Source: Candidatus Hydrogenedentota bacterium
GTDB lineage: Bacteria > Hydrogenedentota > Hydrogenedentia > Hydrogenedentales > JAGMZX01
Direction of reading: 5' to 3'
Assembly (NCBI GenBank): GCA_029556545.1
Contig: JAKQEQ010000122.1
Location: 1-45,696 of the forward strand
DNA: 45,696 nt
The position numbers and the translations under genes are program-made. Positions within the stretch are counted from its first letter, which is position 1; each line of letters starts with the position of its first letter. Shown one piece after another: positions 7,383 through 15,098 of this stretch. The notes under the pieces are model-generated. The model saw only the letters and a program-made list of their open reading frames with translations, was not told the DNA's origin and made no database searches.

Positions 7383-8267
7383 TCACCGGGCCATGTATGT
7401 TTCCAGAAACTCAAACACCAGCGTCTTCAGGTCCTTCCCCTCGAACTTCCCTTCCCACGCGCCGTGATCTTCCCCTTCCATGGGATAAAACCGGCAGGGA
7501 ATGCCCTTCTCGTCGCACGTCTGCTTGATCTTGCGGGCGAGTCCGAAGGGGACGGAAAGATGAATGTCCTTTACGCCGTGGACGATCATCATCGGCGGGT
7601 CGCCGGCGTCGAATTTGTCGATCACAGGTTCCGCGCTGCCCCAGAGCCCGATCACGGCATTGGGTTTACCGTCGGCGTCAGGATTATTGATTTCCGGCAC
7701 GGGCAGGTCGTCGCGGTCCGCGGCGAAATCCGCGGCGTCCGAGACGCCCGCGGCCAGCGCGCCGAACGCGCCCGCCGACTCGCCGAGCACGGCAATACGA
7801 CCCGGATCAACGCCGTACCTGGCGGCGTGCGCGCGGACAAAGCGAATGGCCGTCTTGGTGTCCACGTAAACAGCGTGGACGACCGCCTGGAGCAGAGTCG
7901 CGTCGAACGGGGGCGCGGCGGGCGGAAAATCGCCGATAAGGCGGTAGTCGATCGAGAAACAAACGTAGCCGTGCTTGCAGAGGTGGCGGGCGACTTCGAT
8001 GAGCTTGCGGTCTTCTTTGCCGCCCCCCATGAAGCTGCCGCCGTGCGCCAGCACCACAGCCGGCCGCTCGTCGTGGCCGCCCTTCTCGGGAAGATGGACA
8101 TCCAACGTCAAGTCGCGCAGCCGAGGCGCTCCGTCGGGGCCGTCCGCGACGTATCCTTGGCCGTATACGACGTCGCGGATGACCTCCTGAGCGAGCGTCG
8201 TGTTCGTCGGGGCAACAAGACTTCCTAAGAGAAGGACAGTAGCGGCAAATATTCGGCTTTTCATCAT
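7383..8267 (-). CDS. Secreted alpha/beta-hydrolase esterase (BD-FAE/HSL-like)
   Basis: The 294-residue protein has a signal peptide (hydrophobic 6-20, cleavage near ALAQ-like TTLAQ 26-27), then an alpha/beta-hydrolase fold. HGGSFMGGG (from His 75) is the oxyanion-hole motif of the hormone-sensitive-lipase group. GESAGAFGA supplies the nucleophile Ser 164. DAGDPPMMIVHGVKD and GEDHGAWE near the C-terminus supply the likely Asp and His. It probably hydrolyses short esters or deacetylates polysaccharides outside the cytoplasm. It is convergent with the TerB gene and monocistronic as far as visible. Confidence 0.85.
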   Translation of the reverse strand: MMKSRIFAATVLLLGSLVAPTNTTLAQEVIRDVVYGQGYVADGPDGAPRLRDLTLDVHLPEKGGHDERPAVVLAHGGSFMGGGKEDRKLIEVARHLCKHGYVCFSIDYRLIGDFPPAAPPFDATLLQAVVHAVYVDTKTAIRFVRAHAARYGVDPGRIAVLGESAGAFGALAAGVSDAADFAADRDDLPVPEINNPDADGKPNAVIGLWGSAEPVIDKFDAGDPPMMIVHGVKDIHLSVPFGLARKIKQTCDEKGIPCRFYPMEGEDHGAWEGKFEGKDLKTLVFEFLETYMAR

Positions 8268-8331
8268 CGGACAAGATACTCCATTCGGCGCATTGGACCG
8301 CTTCTTGCCTCTCGCGGTTTTGAAGCGGGCC

Positions 8332-8361
8332 TTGTTGGGCCGTCTACCCGTCGGGTAGAAT
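8332..8361 (+). promoter_or_regulatory. Promoter with palindromic operator, possibly leaderless
   Basis: TTGTTG (8332-8337), an 18-nt spacer and TAGAAT (8356-8361) form a promoter. A perfect inverted repeat, CTACCCG-T-CGGGTAG (8344-8358), covers the spacer and the edge of the -10. Predicted start is about 8368, the A of the ATG, and there is no Shine-Dalgarno sequence. This is the geometry of an autorepressed toxin-antitoxin promoter. Confidence 0.6.
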
Positions 8362-8367
8362 AGGGCT

Positions 8368-8553
8368 ATGGATAAGACGGTTCAGGTGTTTCAAAGCTTC
8401 GCCGAGGCGGACGCGGCCGACCGTGCCTACTATCTCTCCTTGACGCCGAAAGAGCGTGTCGATATTCTGCTCGAACTGGTCCGGAGATCGCAGGGTGACC
8501 CTCCACCCCGACTTGAGCGCGTTTATCGCATTATTAAACTCGCGCCACGTTGA
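8368..8553 (+). CDS. Small partner protein of nucleotidyltransferase, putative antitoxin
   Basis: The 61-residue protein (FQSFAEADAADRAYYLSLTP, then KERVDILLELVRR, ending RLERVYRIIKL) matches a small family repeatedly found directly upstream of AbiEii/MNT-like nucleotidyltransferases. It is short, charged and helical, with no known catalytic motif. Its 3' end overlaps the nucleotidyltransferase start by 59 nt in another frame, implying tight coupling. A role as antitoxin or autorepressor is inferred from position and the palindromic promoter. Confidence 0.7.
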   Translation: MDKTVQVFQSFAEADAADRAYYLSLTPKERVDILLELVRRSQGDPPPRLERVYRIIKLAPR

Positions 8554-8944
8554 CTTCGTCGTGGTCGGGGCGCACGCGCTCGCGCACCATGGCGTGCCCC
8601 GCTACACCGGCGACGTGGATATCCTGGTCCGCGTCGCGCCCGAGAACGCCCAGCGGATCGCGGACGTGCTCGAAGCATTCGGCTTCGGCGAACTCGGGTT
8701 GTCCGCGCGGGATTTCCTGATCGAGAACCAGGTGATTCAACTGGGTCGCGCGCCGAACCGAATCGACCTGTTGACCGGTCTGACCGGGGTCACTTTCGAC
8801 GAGGTCTGGCAAGCGCGCGTGCCGGGGGTCCTGGACGACCTGCCCGTAGCGTACATCGGGAAGGCGCAGCTTATCTTGAACAAGAAGGCGCTTGCCCGAC
8901 CGAAGGACCTTGCGGATGTCGCGTTTTTCGAGGGGACAGGCTGA
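8495..8944 (+). CDS. AbiEii/DUF6036-like nucleotidyltransferase, putative toxin
   Basis: The 149-residue protein has the polymerase-beta-like nucleotidyltransferase core: VVVGAHALAHHGVPRYTGDVDI, with acidic Asp 40 and Asp 42 after a helix-turn segment. A later NRIDLLTGLTGV strand carries the third acid, and KALARPKDLADV (near 136-147) matches the family's C-terminal KxxA-RPKDxxD motif. Relatives modify tRNA or proteins as toxins or resistance factors. GTG at 8495 is preceded by GGAGATCGCAGG and is preferred to an upstream in-frame ATG that would add 13 unconserved residues. All catalytic acids are present. Confidence 0.78.
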   Translation: MTLHPDLSAFIALLNSRHVDFVVVGAHALAHHGVPRYTGDVDILVRVAPENAQRIADVLEAFGFGELGLSARDFLIENQVIQLGRAPNRIDLLTGLTGVTFDEVWQARVPGVLDDLPVAYIGKAQLILNKKALARPKDLADVAFFEGTG

Positions 8945-8951
8945 GGCCGCG

Positions 8952-9515
8952 TCAAGTCGCCGGGTGAATCAGGCTCAAGAACTCCTGCCGTGTAATCGCG
9001 TCGTCGTGGAAGCTGCCCAGCACGGACGACGTCGTCATCACGTTGTTCTGCTTCTCGACGCCGCGCATCATGGTGCAGAGGTGGCGGCATTCCATGACCA
9101 CGCCGACGCCCTCGGCCTTCGTGGCGTCCATGACGGCGCGCGCGATCTGCGCGGTGAGCCGTTCCTGAATCTGGAGGCGGCGCGCGAAGAAATCCACGAG
9201 GCGCGCAAGCTTGCTGAGACCGATCACCTTCTTCTGGGCGATGTAGCCGATATGGCAGCGGCCGAAGAAGGGCAGCAGGTGATGTTCACACAGGCTGTAG
9301 ACCTCGATGCCGCTCGATATGATCATGTTGTTGGATTCCGCCTTGAACACCGCGTCGTTGATGACGTCGTCCATGTTCATGCGGTAACCCGACGTGAGGA
9401 ATTCCCACGCCGCGGCGACGCGGTTGGGCGTCTTGAGCAGTCCTTCGCGCTCCGGGTCTTCTCCGATTTCGACCAGCAATTCACGCACCAACTCGGCAAC
9501 ACGCTCGGCATTCAT
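8952..9515 (-). CDS. folE: GTP cyclohydrolase I
   Basis: FolE converts GTP to dihydroneopterin triphosphate, the first committed step of tetrahydrofolate synthesis. The 187-residue length is normal. Zinc ligands lie in [13 protein letters not shown] (Cys and His) and [10 protein letters not shown] (Cys), and [12 protein letters not shown] and [13 protein letters not shown] are the family signatures. It is the last gene of a minus-strand operon; its ATG overlaps the folK TGA (ATGA). No folP, folC or folA is in the window. Confidence 0.96.
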   Translation of the reverse strand: MNAERVAELVRELLVEIGEDPEREGLLKTPNRVAAAWEFLTSGYRMNMDDVINDAVFKAESNNMIISSGIEVYSLCEHHLLPFFGRCHIGYIAQKKVIGLSKLARLVDFFARRLQIQERLTAQIARAVMDATKAEGVGVVMECRHLCTMMRGVEKQNNVMTTSSVLGSFHDDAITRQEFLSLIHPAT

Positions 9516-10051
9516 ACGCCAAACCTTTCTCTCAAATTGCGGGTAAAGGCAACGGCCGGCCTGAGACAGGCGCGGTCCGCGTCGTGCAATAGGGCGGCCA
9601 GGGGCGCGCCGGAATCCGGGAGGCGGTATACCGGCGCCAATTCCAGTATAGCGGCGACAAGGAACGGACGCGACCTGAGGTCCGGGTCGGGAATTTCGAG
9701 GTCCGGCTCGCGCAGGACCGTGTCGCCAAATAGCGCGATATCCAGGTCTATGGTTCGCGCGGCGAAGCGGTCGGCCGTGCGTACGCGGCCAAGGGCGGCC
9801 TCGATCGCGCGCAAGGTCTCGAACTTGAACGCCCGTGGCGCGGCGGTGCATTCCACCGCGACAACGCCGTTCAAGTAGTCGGCTTGCTCGGGAGCTCCGA
9901 TGGGCGCGGTCACGTAGAAGGTCGAGATGGCCGTTATCGGGACCGCCTCGCGCAAGAGGTCGAGCGCGGCGGGGATATGCCGCTCGGGCTCGATATTCGC
10001 GCCCACGGAAACGAAGACGTCCGCGGCGCGGGCGGCGGCTTCAGGAGCCAT
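9512..10051 (-). CDS. folK: HPPK, 6-hydroxymethyl-7,8-dihydropterin pyrophosphokinase
   Basis: The 179-residue protein starts ...[12 protein letters not shown] and carries the HPPK signature [12 protein letters not shown], with the two Asp that bind Mg2+. [21 protein letters not shown] follows the pattern of the C-terminal family block. FolK transfers pyrophosphate from ATP to 6-hydroxymethyl-dihydropterin. The ATG at 10051 lies within the end of folB (11-nt overlap), and its stop overlaps the folE start, so folB-folK-folE are translationally coupled. Confidence 0.95.
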   Translation of the reverse strand: MAPEAAARAADVFVSVGANIEPERHIPAALDLLREAVPITAISTFYVTAPIGAPEQADYLNGVVAVECTAAPRAFKFETLRAIEAALGRVRTADRFAARTIDLDIALFGDTVLREPDLEIPDPDLRSRPFLVAAILELAPVYRLPDSGAPLAALLHDADRACLRPAVAFTRNLRERFGV

Positions 10052-10451
10052 CGGGTCGGTCCCGCACGATTTCCACGGCCACACTGCGCGCAAAGCGCAG
10101 CGCGCCGGGCTTGTCCACCGTGATGGCGGCCCGCACCACTCCCGGCGCCGCAAGGCATATCTCCGCGATGGCTTCCGCGAGACGTTCGATGAGCAGGAAC
10201 GAGGATTTCTCGACCAGTGCGAGCACCTGTTTCTTGACCGCTTTGTAGTCGACCGTGTCCTCGATGCGGTCCGTCTGCCCCGCGCGCGACAGGTCGGCGT
10301 AAAGCGTGATATTGATGACGATGTCCTGCTTTTCCCGTCGTTCCTCGGGGTAAATGCCGACGATACAGCGCGTGAGCAAATCGCGAATATGAATGCGGTC
10401 TTCTCCCGCGCTTCCCTTCGTACTCGCACCTCGACGACATCGATCAGTCAT
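10041..10451 (-). CDS. folB: Dihydroneopterin aldolase
   Basis: FolB cleaves 7,8-dihydroneopterin to 6-hydroxymethyl-dihydropterin and glycolaldehyde, supplying folK. The 136-residue protein has IHIRDLLTRCIVGIYPEERREKQ, VDYKAVKKQVLALVEKSSFLLIERLAEAIA (with the Lys/Glu region of the active site) and VTVDKPGAL-like AITVDKPGALRFA. The ATG at 10451 is preferred to a GTG two codons upstream because AGAGGA lies at proper distance only for the ATG. It overlaps the end of the upstream folM-like gene by 8 nt. Confidence 0.93.
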   Translation of the reverse strand: MTDRCRRGASTKGSAGEDRIHIRDLLTRCIVGIYPEERREKQDIVINITLYADLSRAGQTDRIEDTVDYKAVKKQVLALVEKSSFLLIERLAEAIAEICLAAPGVVRAAITVDKPGALRFARSVAVEIVRDRPDGS

Positions 10452-11196
10452 AGACACGTCCTCTCAGATGGCGGCCCCCGTCCACAAAGATAACTTGGCC
10501 GGTGACAAACGCCGCGCGCAACAGGAACAAGACGGCTTCCGCAACGGCCCGCGCGTCACCGTATCGCTGGAGCGGATTCGAGTGGGCGAGTCCGGCAAGA
10601 TAGTCTTCATCCTTGCCTTCCGGCGGCAGAATGAGGCCGGGCGCGACAGCGTTCACGCGCACTTTCGGCGCGCATTCGAGGGCCATCATGCGCGTGATCG
10701 AATACAACATGCGCTTGCTGAGATGATAGGGAACGTGTTTGCGGTCGTAGTCGACCACCATCGTGTCAAGGAAATTGACGATGCAGCCTTCCCGTCCCTG
10801 CGCGACGAAATCGAGACCGAGCCGCATAGGAGCGAGGGCGTTGATTCGCACATTCTCCCATACGTTTTCCTCGGCGGCCTCGCGCAGCGTGGCTTCGGGA
10901 AATATGCTCGCGTTGCATATCAGGATGTCGAGCGGTCCCGCCGCATCGACGGCCTTCCCGATCAACGCCGCGACCTCCCCGGATTGGGCAAGGTCGGCCC
11001 GCACAAGTGCGCAACGCACGCCATGTGCCCGTACTTGGTCGCTTAACCGCGCGGCATCCGCCTCGGACGCCCGATAGTGAATCGCGAGGTGGACGCCCGC
11101 CTCCGCGAGGGCCAATGCCGTGGCGGCGCCGATCCGTCGGGCACCCCCGGTAATCAGCGCGGTCTTGCCGCGCAACTCGACGATGCTTGACAACAC
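10444..11196 (-). CDS. folM: FolM/pteridine-reductase-like short-chain dehydrogenase
   Basis: The 250-residue protein is a classical-length SDR: NADPH motif TGGARRIG (16-23), where the Arg replaces the usual Gly as in PTR1/FolM, then CNASIF (95-99) and catalytic Tyr 157/Lys 161 (YHLSK). The C-terminus FVTGQVIFVDGGRHLRG closely resembles E. coli FolM, a dihydromonapterin/dihydrofolate reductase. Placement directly ahead of folB-folK-folE supports reduction of a pterin or folate. A GTG start at 11196 is proposed; a TTG one codon later is about equally good. Substrate among dihydrofolate and dihydromonapterin is uncertain. Confidence 0.82.
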   Translation of the reverse strand: MLSSIVELRGKTALITGGARRIGAATALALAEAGVHLAIHYRASEADAARLSDQVRAHGVRCALVRADLAQSGEVAALIGKAVDAAGPLDILICNASIFPEATLREAAEENVWENVRINALAPMRLGLDFVAQGREGCIVNFLDTMVVDYDRKHVPYHLSKRMLYSITRMMALECAPKVRVNAVAPGLILPPEGKDEDYLAGLAHSNPLQRYGDARAVAEAVLFLLRAAFVTGQVIFVDGGRHLRGRVYD

Positions 11197-11224
11197 GCCC
11201 TCGCAGTACGGCAGCCGGTGCGCC

Positions 11225-12094
11225 CTACGGCACGGCCTCCGTCTCTTCCGCGCCCGACGTTTCTTCCGCAGCCGCCTCGGCGGACTCGGGCGCTTGCGCC
11301 GCAACTTCGAGAATATCCGAGGCCGGCAGGATGATCGGCGTCATGTTGCCCGCCTTCGCGCCGGAGAAGAGCGCGGCCATGCCCGCGGCTTCCGACACGC
11401 CCTCCTTCAGGGTGCGCAGCACCACCACTCCGAGCGCTTTGCCGTCCAGGGTGAAGACGGGCGATCCCTGTGCGGTCATCGCCTCGTAACTGGGTACATA
11501 ATACGTGCGGGGCTTCGAGACCGCCGCGTGCACGCGCAGCAGAAACGCGGCATAGGCGCGGTTCGCCACCTTGCCCAGACGGTTCAGCGCCACCACCTCG
11601 TCCAGCACCCGCGCGGTTCCGGCGTTCGTCAGGTCCACACAGGGCAGCGGGTCCGCGGGCTTGTTGATGGGCCGGACGAACGCCAGGTCCAGGTCCTTGT
11701 CGCGCAGCACGACGCGCGACGGAATCTCGCTGCCGTCGTCGCGCAGCATCTTCACGTCGATGACGCGGGTGTTCGTCTCCATCTGGTCCATCATGCCGCC
11801 CATCAGGGACTGGAGCATGCTCATGGGGTCCGTGGCCGAGAGGGCAATCACGGTGAGGCCGTCCGGCTGTATCACCGTTCCGGTGACCTCCGTCTTGTCC
11901 TCGCTCTCCTCGTTGCCCATGCCCATGAACGAGACCTGCGTCTTCGTCGTGAGTTGCACCGTGACGACGGCGTGCTGGTTCTGTTCCATGACGGCGCGGG
12001 CCTGTTCCTCGATTTCGCCCGCCGAAGACATCCACGCGGGCAGGCAAACCAGGAGCGCGCCGATGACCCCGTAATACCGCAGCGTTCCCTTCAT
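11225..12094 (-). CDS. Exported trypsin-like protein lacking catalytic residues
   Basis: The 289-residue protein has a signal peptide (hydrophobic about 7-22, cut near SSAG) and the strand pattern of an S1C chymotrypsin-like domain, including DKDLDLAFVRPI at the position of the usual TDIAVIK. The segment equivalent to the catalytic His reads DGLTVIALSAT with no His. The nucleophile loop reads AQGSPVF instead of GNSGGP, with Gln at the Ser position. The C-terminus is Ala/Glu-rich. Its ATG overlaps the stop of the active protease gene (ATGA), so it is probably made with it as a partner, regulator or substrate-binding subunit. The degradation of the active site is seen directly; the role is inferred. 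Confidence 0.75.
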   Translation of the reverse strand: MKGTLRYYGVIGALLVCLPAWMSSAGEIEEQARAVMEQNQHAVVTVQLTTKTQVSFMGMGNEESEDKTEVTGTVIQPDGLTVIALSATDPMSMLQSLMGGMMDQMETNTRVIDVKMLRDDGSEIPSRVVLRDKDLDLAFVRPINKPADPLPCVDLTNAGTARVLDEVVALNRLGKVANRAYAAFLLRVHAAVSKPRTYYVPSYEAMTAQGSPVFTLDGKALGVVVLRTLKEGVSEAAGMAALFSGAKAGNMTPIILPASDILEVAAQAPESAEAAAEETSGAEETEAVP

Positions 12095-14154
12095 GATGTC
12101 CTATCCTCCCTTTGGGTTCCGTCCCACTTGGGCTCCAGTTCGACATAAAAGGTGCGTATGCCGCGCAACACGTGAAACACCACCACAGCCGGGCGCTTCT
12201 CCGCGATGCCTTTCATGGCGCCCTCGAACGTCGTCACGTCCGCGACGTCGCCCCCGTCGACGGCAAGAACGAGATCGCCCACCTGCAGGCGGCCCAGAGC
12301 CGCCCAGCCCCCGGACTTGATCTCCTCGATAAGCACGCCGCGCTGCTCTTCCGCCCAGCGTTCCTTGGCCTTGTCGAAAAAGGTCACGTCGCGCACCGTG
12401 AACTCGAAGCTTTCGTCGCGGTATTTCTTCATCTCCCGCGCGAGCTTGGGCGATCGCACCAGTTCCACCGGCAGCGTGATCTCCTCCGCGCCGCGCAGCA
12501 CGCGCACCTGCGCCACCGCGCCTATCTTGTACTGCCGAATCCACGCCGCCAACTCCTCGTAGTGCTCCGGCGCGGACGCCGTCATGCGCTCGTCGTCCAC
12601 CGCGACAATGATGTCGCCGACGGCGAGGCCCGCGCTTTCGGCGGTGCTGCCCTTGTAGACGTGCGTGACCCGGAAGCCGGTCAGGCTCGCGTTCTTCATG
12701 AGCTCGGCGATGTCGCGCGTGAGCACCTGGGTCTCGACCGGAAGCCACGCCTTGCTGACTTCGAGGCCGGGGTCGTCCAGTTCTTGAATCCCGACCTTGA
12801 TGACGGTAACCAACTTCTCGGTCTTGCGCTCCAATTCGGTCAAGACCGGCACCGGATCGCTGGCGTCGCGGGTCAGTTCCTCCGTGATGCGCCGCAGTTC
12901 CGCCAGGTCTTTCACCGGCTGCCCGGCAACGGCGATGATGACGTCCTTCTCGTTAACCGACGGCTTCGCGTCGCCCGCCGGACCGCCGGGGCGCACGGAC
13001 GTGACGAGCACCCCGTCCTTGGTCTCACGCTTCAGTTCCTTCGCCAGGAGGAGCGACAGGTTCCGCGCGGTGAAGCCCCATTGTTTCAGTTCTTGCTCCT
13101 TGGGCTCGCGCGGCTCCCGCTCCGTGGGCGTAAGGACCACGGCGAGGGCCTTGCCGTCCCGCTCGATCAGGGCCGGCACCGGCTTGCCGATGGGCAACTC
13201 GGCGATGGTCCGGTTGACGTCGGGCAATTGTTCGAGAAACCGCACGTCCATCGGCGCGCCGCCGAGGGACAGCAGCAGGTCGCCGGGCTTGAGACCGGCC
13301 TCGTCGGCGGGCGATCCCTTGATGGCGCCGCTGACCAGCACGCCGCGCGCGCTTCCTTCGTGTTTGAGCCTCGGCTGCAATTCAAGACCGATCCACGCGC
13401 GCAGCACCTTGCCGTCCGCCATCAACTGTCCGGCCACGCTCTTGGCCAGGTTGCCGGGGATCGCGCCCCCGAGCCCCATCCGGATTTCATTGATGCCGAT
13501 GATCTCGCCGCTCATGTTCACCAGCGGCCCCCCCGAGTTCCCGCCGTAGATGTCCGCGTCGTGGCCGAGCCAGCGCACCAATGCGCCCACGTCCTCGCCG
13601 TCCTGTTCGAGTCCGCCCCAGCGGTTCATCCACTCGGGCATGATCATCTCCGTGTTGCTCACAATCCCCAGCGTTACCGACTGCGACAGCGCGAGCGGGC
13701 TGCCCATCGCCAGCACGTGGTCGCCCGCCCGCACGAGGTCGCTGTCCCCGAACGGCGCCACCGGGAAGGGCTTCGACCCGTCCGAGACAAGCTTGATCAC
13801 CGCAATGTCGGTCAGCGGGTCGGTCCCGACCAATGCCGCCGCGTACTCGCTCTTGTCCGCGAACACGCACTTGAGCTGCTTCGCCCGGCCCGCCACGTGG
13901 TGGTTCGTAATCACGTGCCCCTCGGCGGTGATCACCGCGCCGCTGCCCGAGGACTCATACTTCAACTCGCGGCCTTCGCCGTAGTAGGTATCCACGACGT
14001 GTATACGCACCAACGACGGCTTGATGCGGTTTACGGCGTTTTCGATGGCCTGGCGCAACGTGGCGCTTACCTCGCCCTGGGCCGTCGCCGGCAAGGGTAG
14101 CCACGAAGACATGACCAACGCCCCCAGGATCAAGCACGACAAGTTCTTTCTCAT
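12091..14154 (-). CDS. HtrA/DegP-like serine protease with four PDZ domains
   Basis: The 687-residue precursor has a signal peptide (1-26, cut after ATAQ). The trypsin-like domain spans about 30-225, with catalytic His 86 (ITNHHV), Asp 116 (LTDIAVIK) and Ser 207 (GNSGGP). Four PDZ-like units follow: around WIGLELQPRL, around WGFTARNLSLLL, around LPVETQVLTRD, and a C-terminal one with LQVGDLVLAVDGG. DegP-type proteases usually have one or two PDZ domains. It acts outside the cytoplasmic membrane, probably in protein quality control. AGAGGA precedes the ATG. It heads the operon that continues into an inactive paralogue and the folate genes. Confidence 0.9.
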   Translation of the reverse strand: MRKNLSCLILGALVMSSWLPLPATAQGEVSATLRQAIENAVNRIKPSLVRIHVVDTYYGEGRELKYESSGSGAVITAEGHVITNHHVAGRAKQLKCVFADKSEYAAALVGTDPLTDIAVIKLVSDGSKPFPVAPFGDSDLVRAGDHVLAMGSPLALSQSVTLGIVSNTEMIMPEWMNRWGGLEQDGEDVGALVRWLGHDADIYGGNSGGPLVNMSGEIIGINEIRMGLGGAIPGNLAKSVAGQLMADGKVLRAWIGLELQPRLKHEGSARGVLVSGAIKGSPADEAGLKPGDLLLSLGGAPMDVRFLEQLPDVNRTIAELPIGKPVPALIERDGKALAVVLTPTEREPREPKEQELKQWGFTARNLSLLLAKELKRETKDGVLVTSVRPGGPAGDAKPSVNEKDVIIAVAGQPVKDLAELRRITEELTRDASDPVPVLTELERKTEKLVTVIKVGIQELDDPGLEVSKAWLPVETQVLTRDIAELMKNASLTGFRVTHVYKGSTAESAGLAVGDIIVAVDDERMTASAPEHYEELAAWIRQYKIGAVAQVRVLRGAEEITLPVELVRSPKLAREMKKYRDESFEFTVRDVTFFDKAKERWAEEQRGVLIEEIKSGGWAALGRLQVGDLVLAVDGGDVADVTTFEGAMKGIAEKRPAVVVFHVLRGIRTFYVELEPKWDGTQREDRTS

Positions 14155-14310
14155 GATTTTCCTCTTCTTTCCATACACGGCGCATCCGCGTCGCCGTGCC
14201 CGGCTGATCGGGAACAAGCATCGTAGCATACGCCGCGCGCGCGGGAAAAGGCGGCGGCTGATTGTCGTTCTCGTTCTGGTGCTACTCCGAAAATCGACGC
14301 GCTTTGGAGT

Positions 14311-14380
14311 GCTGGAGCTTGCTCCAGCTTTCCCGTCCGGCAAGCTGGCTTGCCGGACAAGAGCGCAAGCAAGCTTGCGC
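14311..14380. repeat. Three consecutive short palindromes
   Basis: Three inverted repeats lie in 70 bp. The first is GCTGGAGC-TT-GCTCCAGC (14311-14328). The second is GTCCGGCAAG with a 4-nt loop and its complement (14335-14358). The third is GCGCAAGC-AA-GCTTGCGC (14363-14380). All contain CAAG/CTTG-type cores. They lie about 160 nt upstream of the protease start on its own strand. This resembles a clustered REP-type element or a structured leader. Confidence 0.7.
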
Positions 14381-14779
14381 AGTCCACATGCGGAGGGCGG
14401 GTCGGGCGTGAGTGGGAAAAGGAGAGCCGGTGGGGCGGCAATAACGCGCGAGAGGGGGGCCGGTAGGGCTAAGGGGACAGCGGAAACGAGGGGATCGGGC
14501 GCTAGAGGGCGGGAGAAGGGGCCGCGGTCGTGTCGTGGCCCATGCCAAAAAGCCAAGGCGTGACGCGGCCCCCGGCTCAGGGGAAGCGGGAAAGACAGGA
14601 CGGGGCCGCGCCGCTTGGGGATTGCTGGAAGCGAGGCTGTCTGATGCGCGACGCGACCCCGGGTGATGGGCTAGGGAGCAGGGACTAGGGACTAGGGAGG
14701 ATGGGTCGGGCGGGAAAAGGTGGCGGCGGGGGCCCTGCGGTGGTCGTCCGGCCAACTGAAAATTATGATTGAATGCCTA

Positions 14780-14809
14780 TTGACAAGACGGCGCAAGTGG
14801 GCTCATTAT
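14780..14809 (+). promoter_or_regulatory. Possible promoter entering the repeat/exported-gene region
   Basis: Perfect TTGACA (14780-14785), 18-nt spacer, CATTAT (14804-14809). Predicted start is near 14816, which would give a leader of about 280 nt carrying repeat copy A before the gene at 15099. Confidence 0.4.
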
Positions 14810-14901
14810 GACACCGTAGACCCCGCGCGGCGGACTTGCGCAGTGGGCAGTGCCGCGGGGCCAGGGACAGTGGAATGGGAACCGAAGGGAGGACACCCGC
14901 C

Positions 14902-15012
14902 ATGAAACAAGCATCGCGTCTTCTCCTCGTGAGACCGCTCCCGCGGTGCAACGCATCTCCGTGGCGCTCCGCGCCCGAAAACAATCGGGAGACGAAGATG
15001 CAGGCACGTTGA
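14902..15012 (+). pseudogene. Short frame, possible remnant of an exported-protein gene
   Basis: GGGAGGA precedes an ATG that begins MKQASRLLLV, like the start of a signal peptide. The frame then runs directly into repeat copy A (RPLPRCNASPWRS...) and stops after 36 codons. This looks like a gene start interrupted by the repeat, or a short leader peptide. Evidence for either is limited. Confidence 0.3.
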
Positions 15013-15067
15013 CGACGCGCAGCGTCGCAGCCGCGCGTAACACCGCGGGAGCGGCGTTACGAGGCCA
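14934..15067. repeat. Island repeat copy A (with inverted end A')
   Basis: The left 40 bp (14934-14973, starting ACCGCTCCCGCGGT) are identical to positions 17723-17762 of copy C. The right 31 bp (15037-15067) contain the same hairpin core in inverted orientation (CCGCGGGAGCGG). The unit is therefore bounded by inverted copies of one hairpin, as in a MITE or a paired REP element. The middle differs from copies B and C. Confidence 0.75.
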
Positions 15068-15098
15068 TGCGTGTTTATAGAGTGAGCGAGGTATCAGC

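Larger units (their letters stand above)
14155..15098. other. 944-bp intergenic region, repeat-rich
   Basis: No convincing long gene is present. The region holds three successive palindromes (14311-14380), a tract with three copies of CTAGGGA (14671-14698), a candidate promoter with perfect TTGACA (14780-14809), a 36-codon frame with a ribosome site (14902-15012) and the first copy of the island repeat (14934-15067). Base composition shifts from GC-rich to more mixed towards its right end. Confidence 0.6.

Noticed and set aside
12112-14100. Long plus-strand frame opposite the four-PDZ protease
   Set aside because: Arg/His-rich composition typical of antisense reading of GC-rich genes; the minus-strand protease has signal peptide and catalytic triad.
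14671-14698. CTAGGGA triplicate as a minisatellite or regulatory array
   Set aside because: Only three short copies with uneven spacing; too little to claim more than low-complexity sequence.
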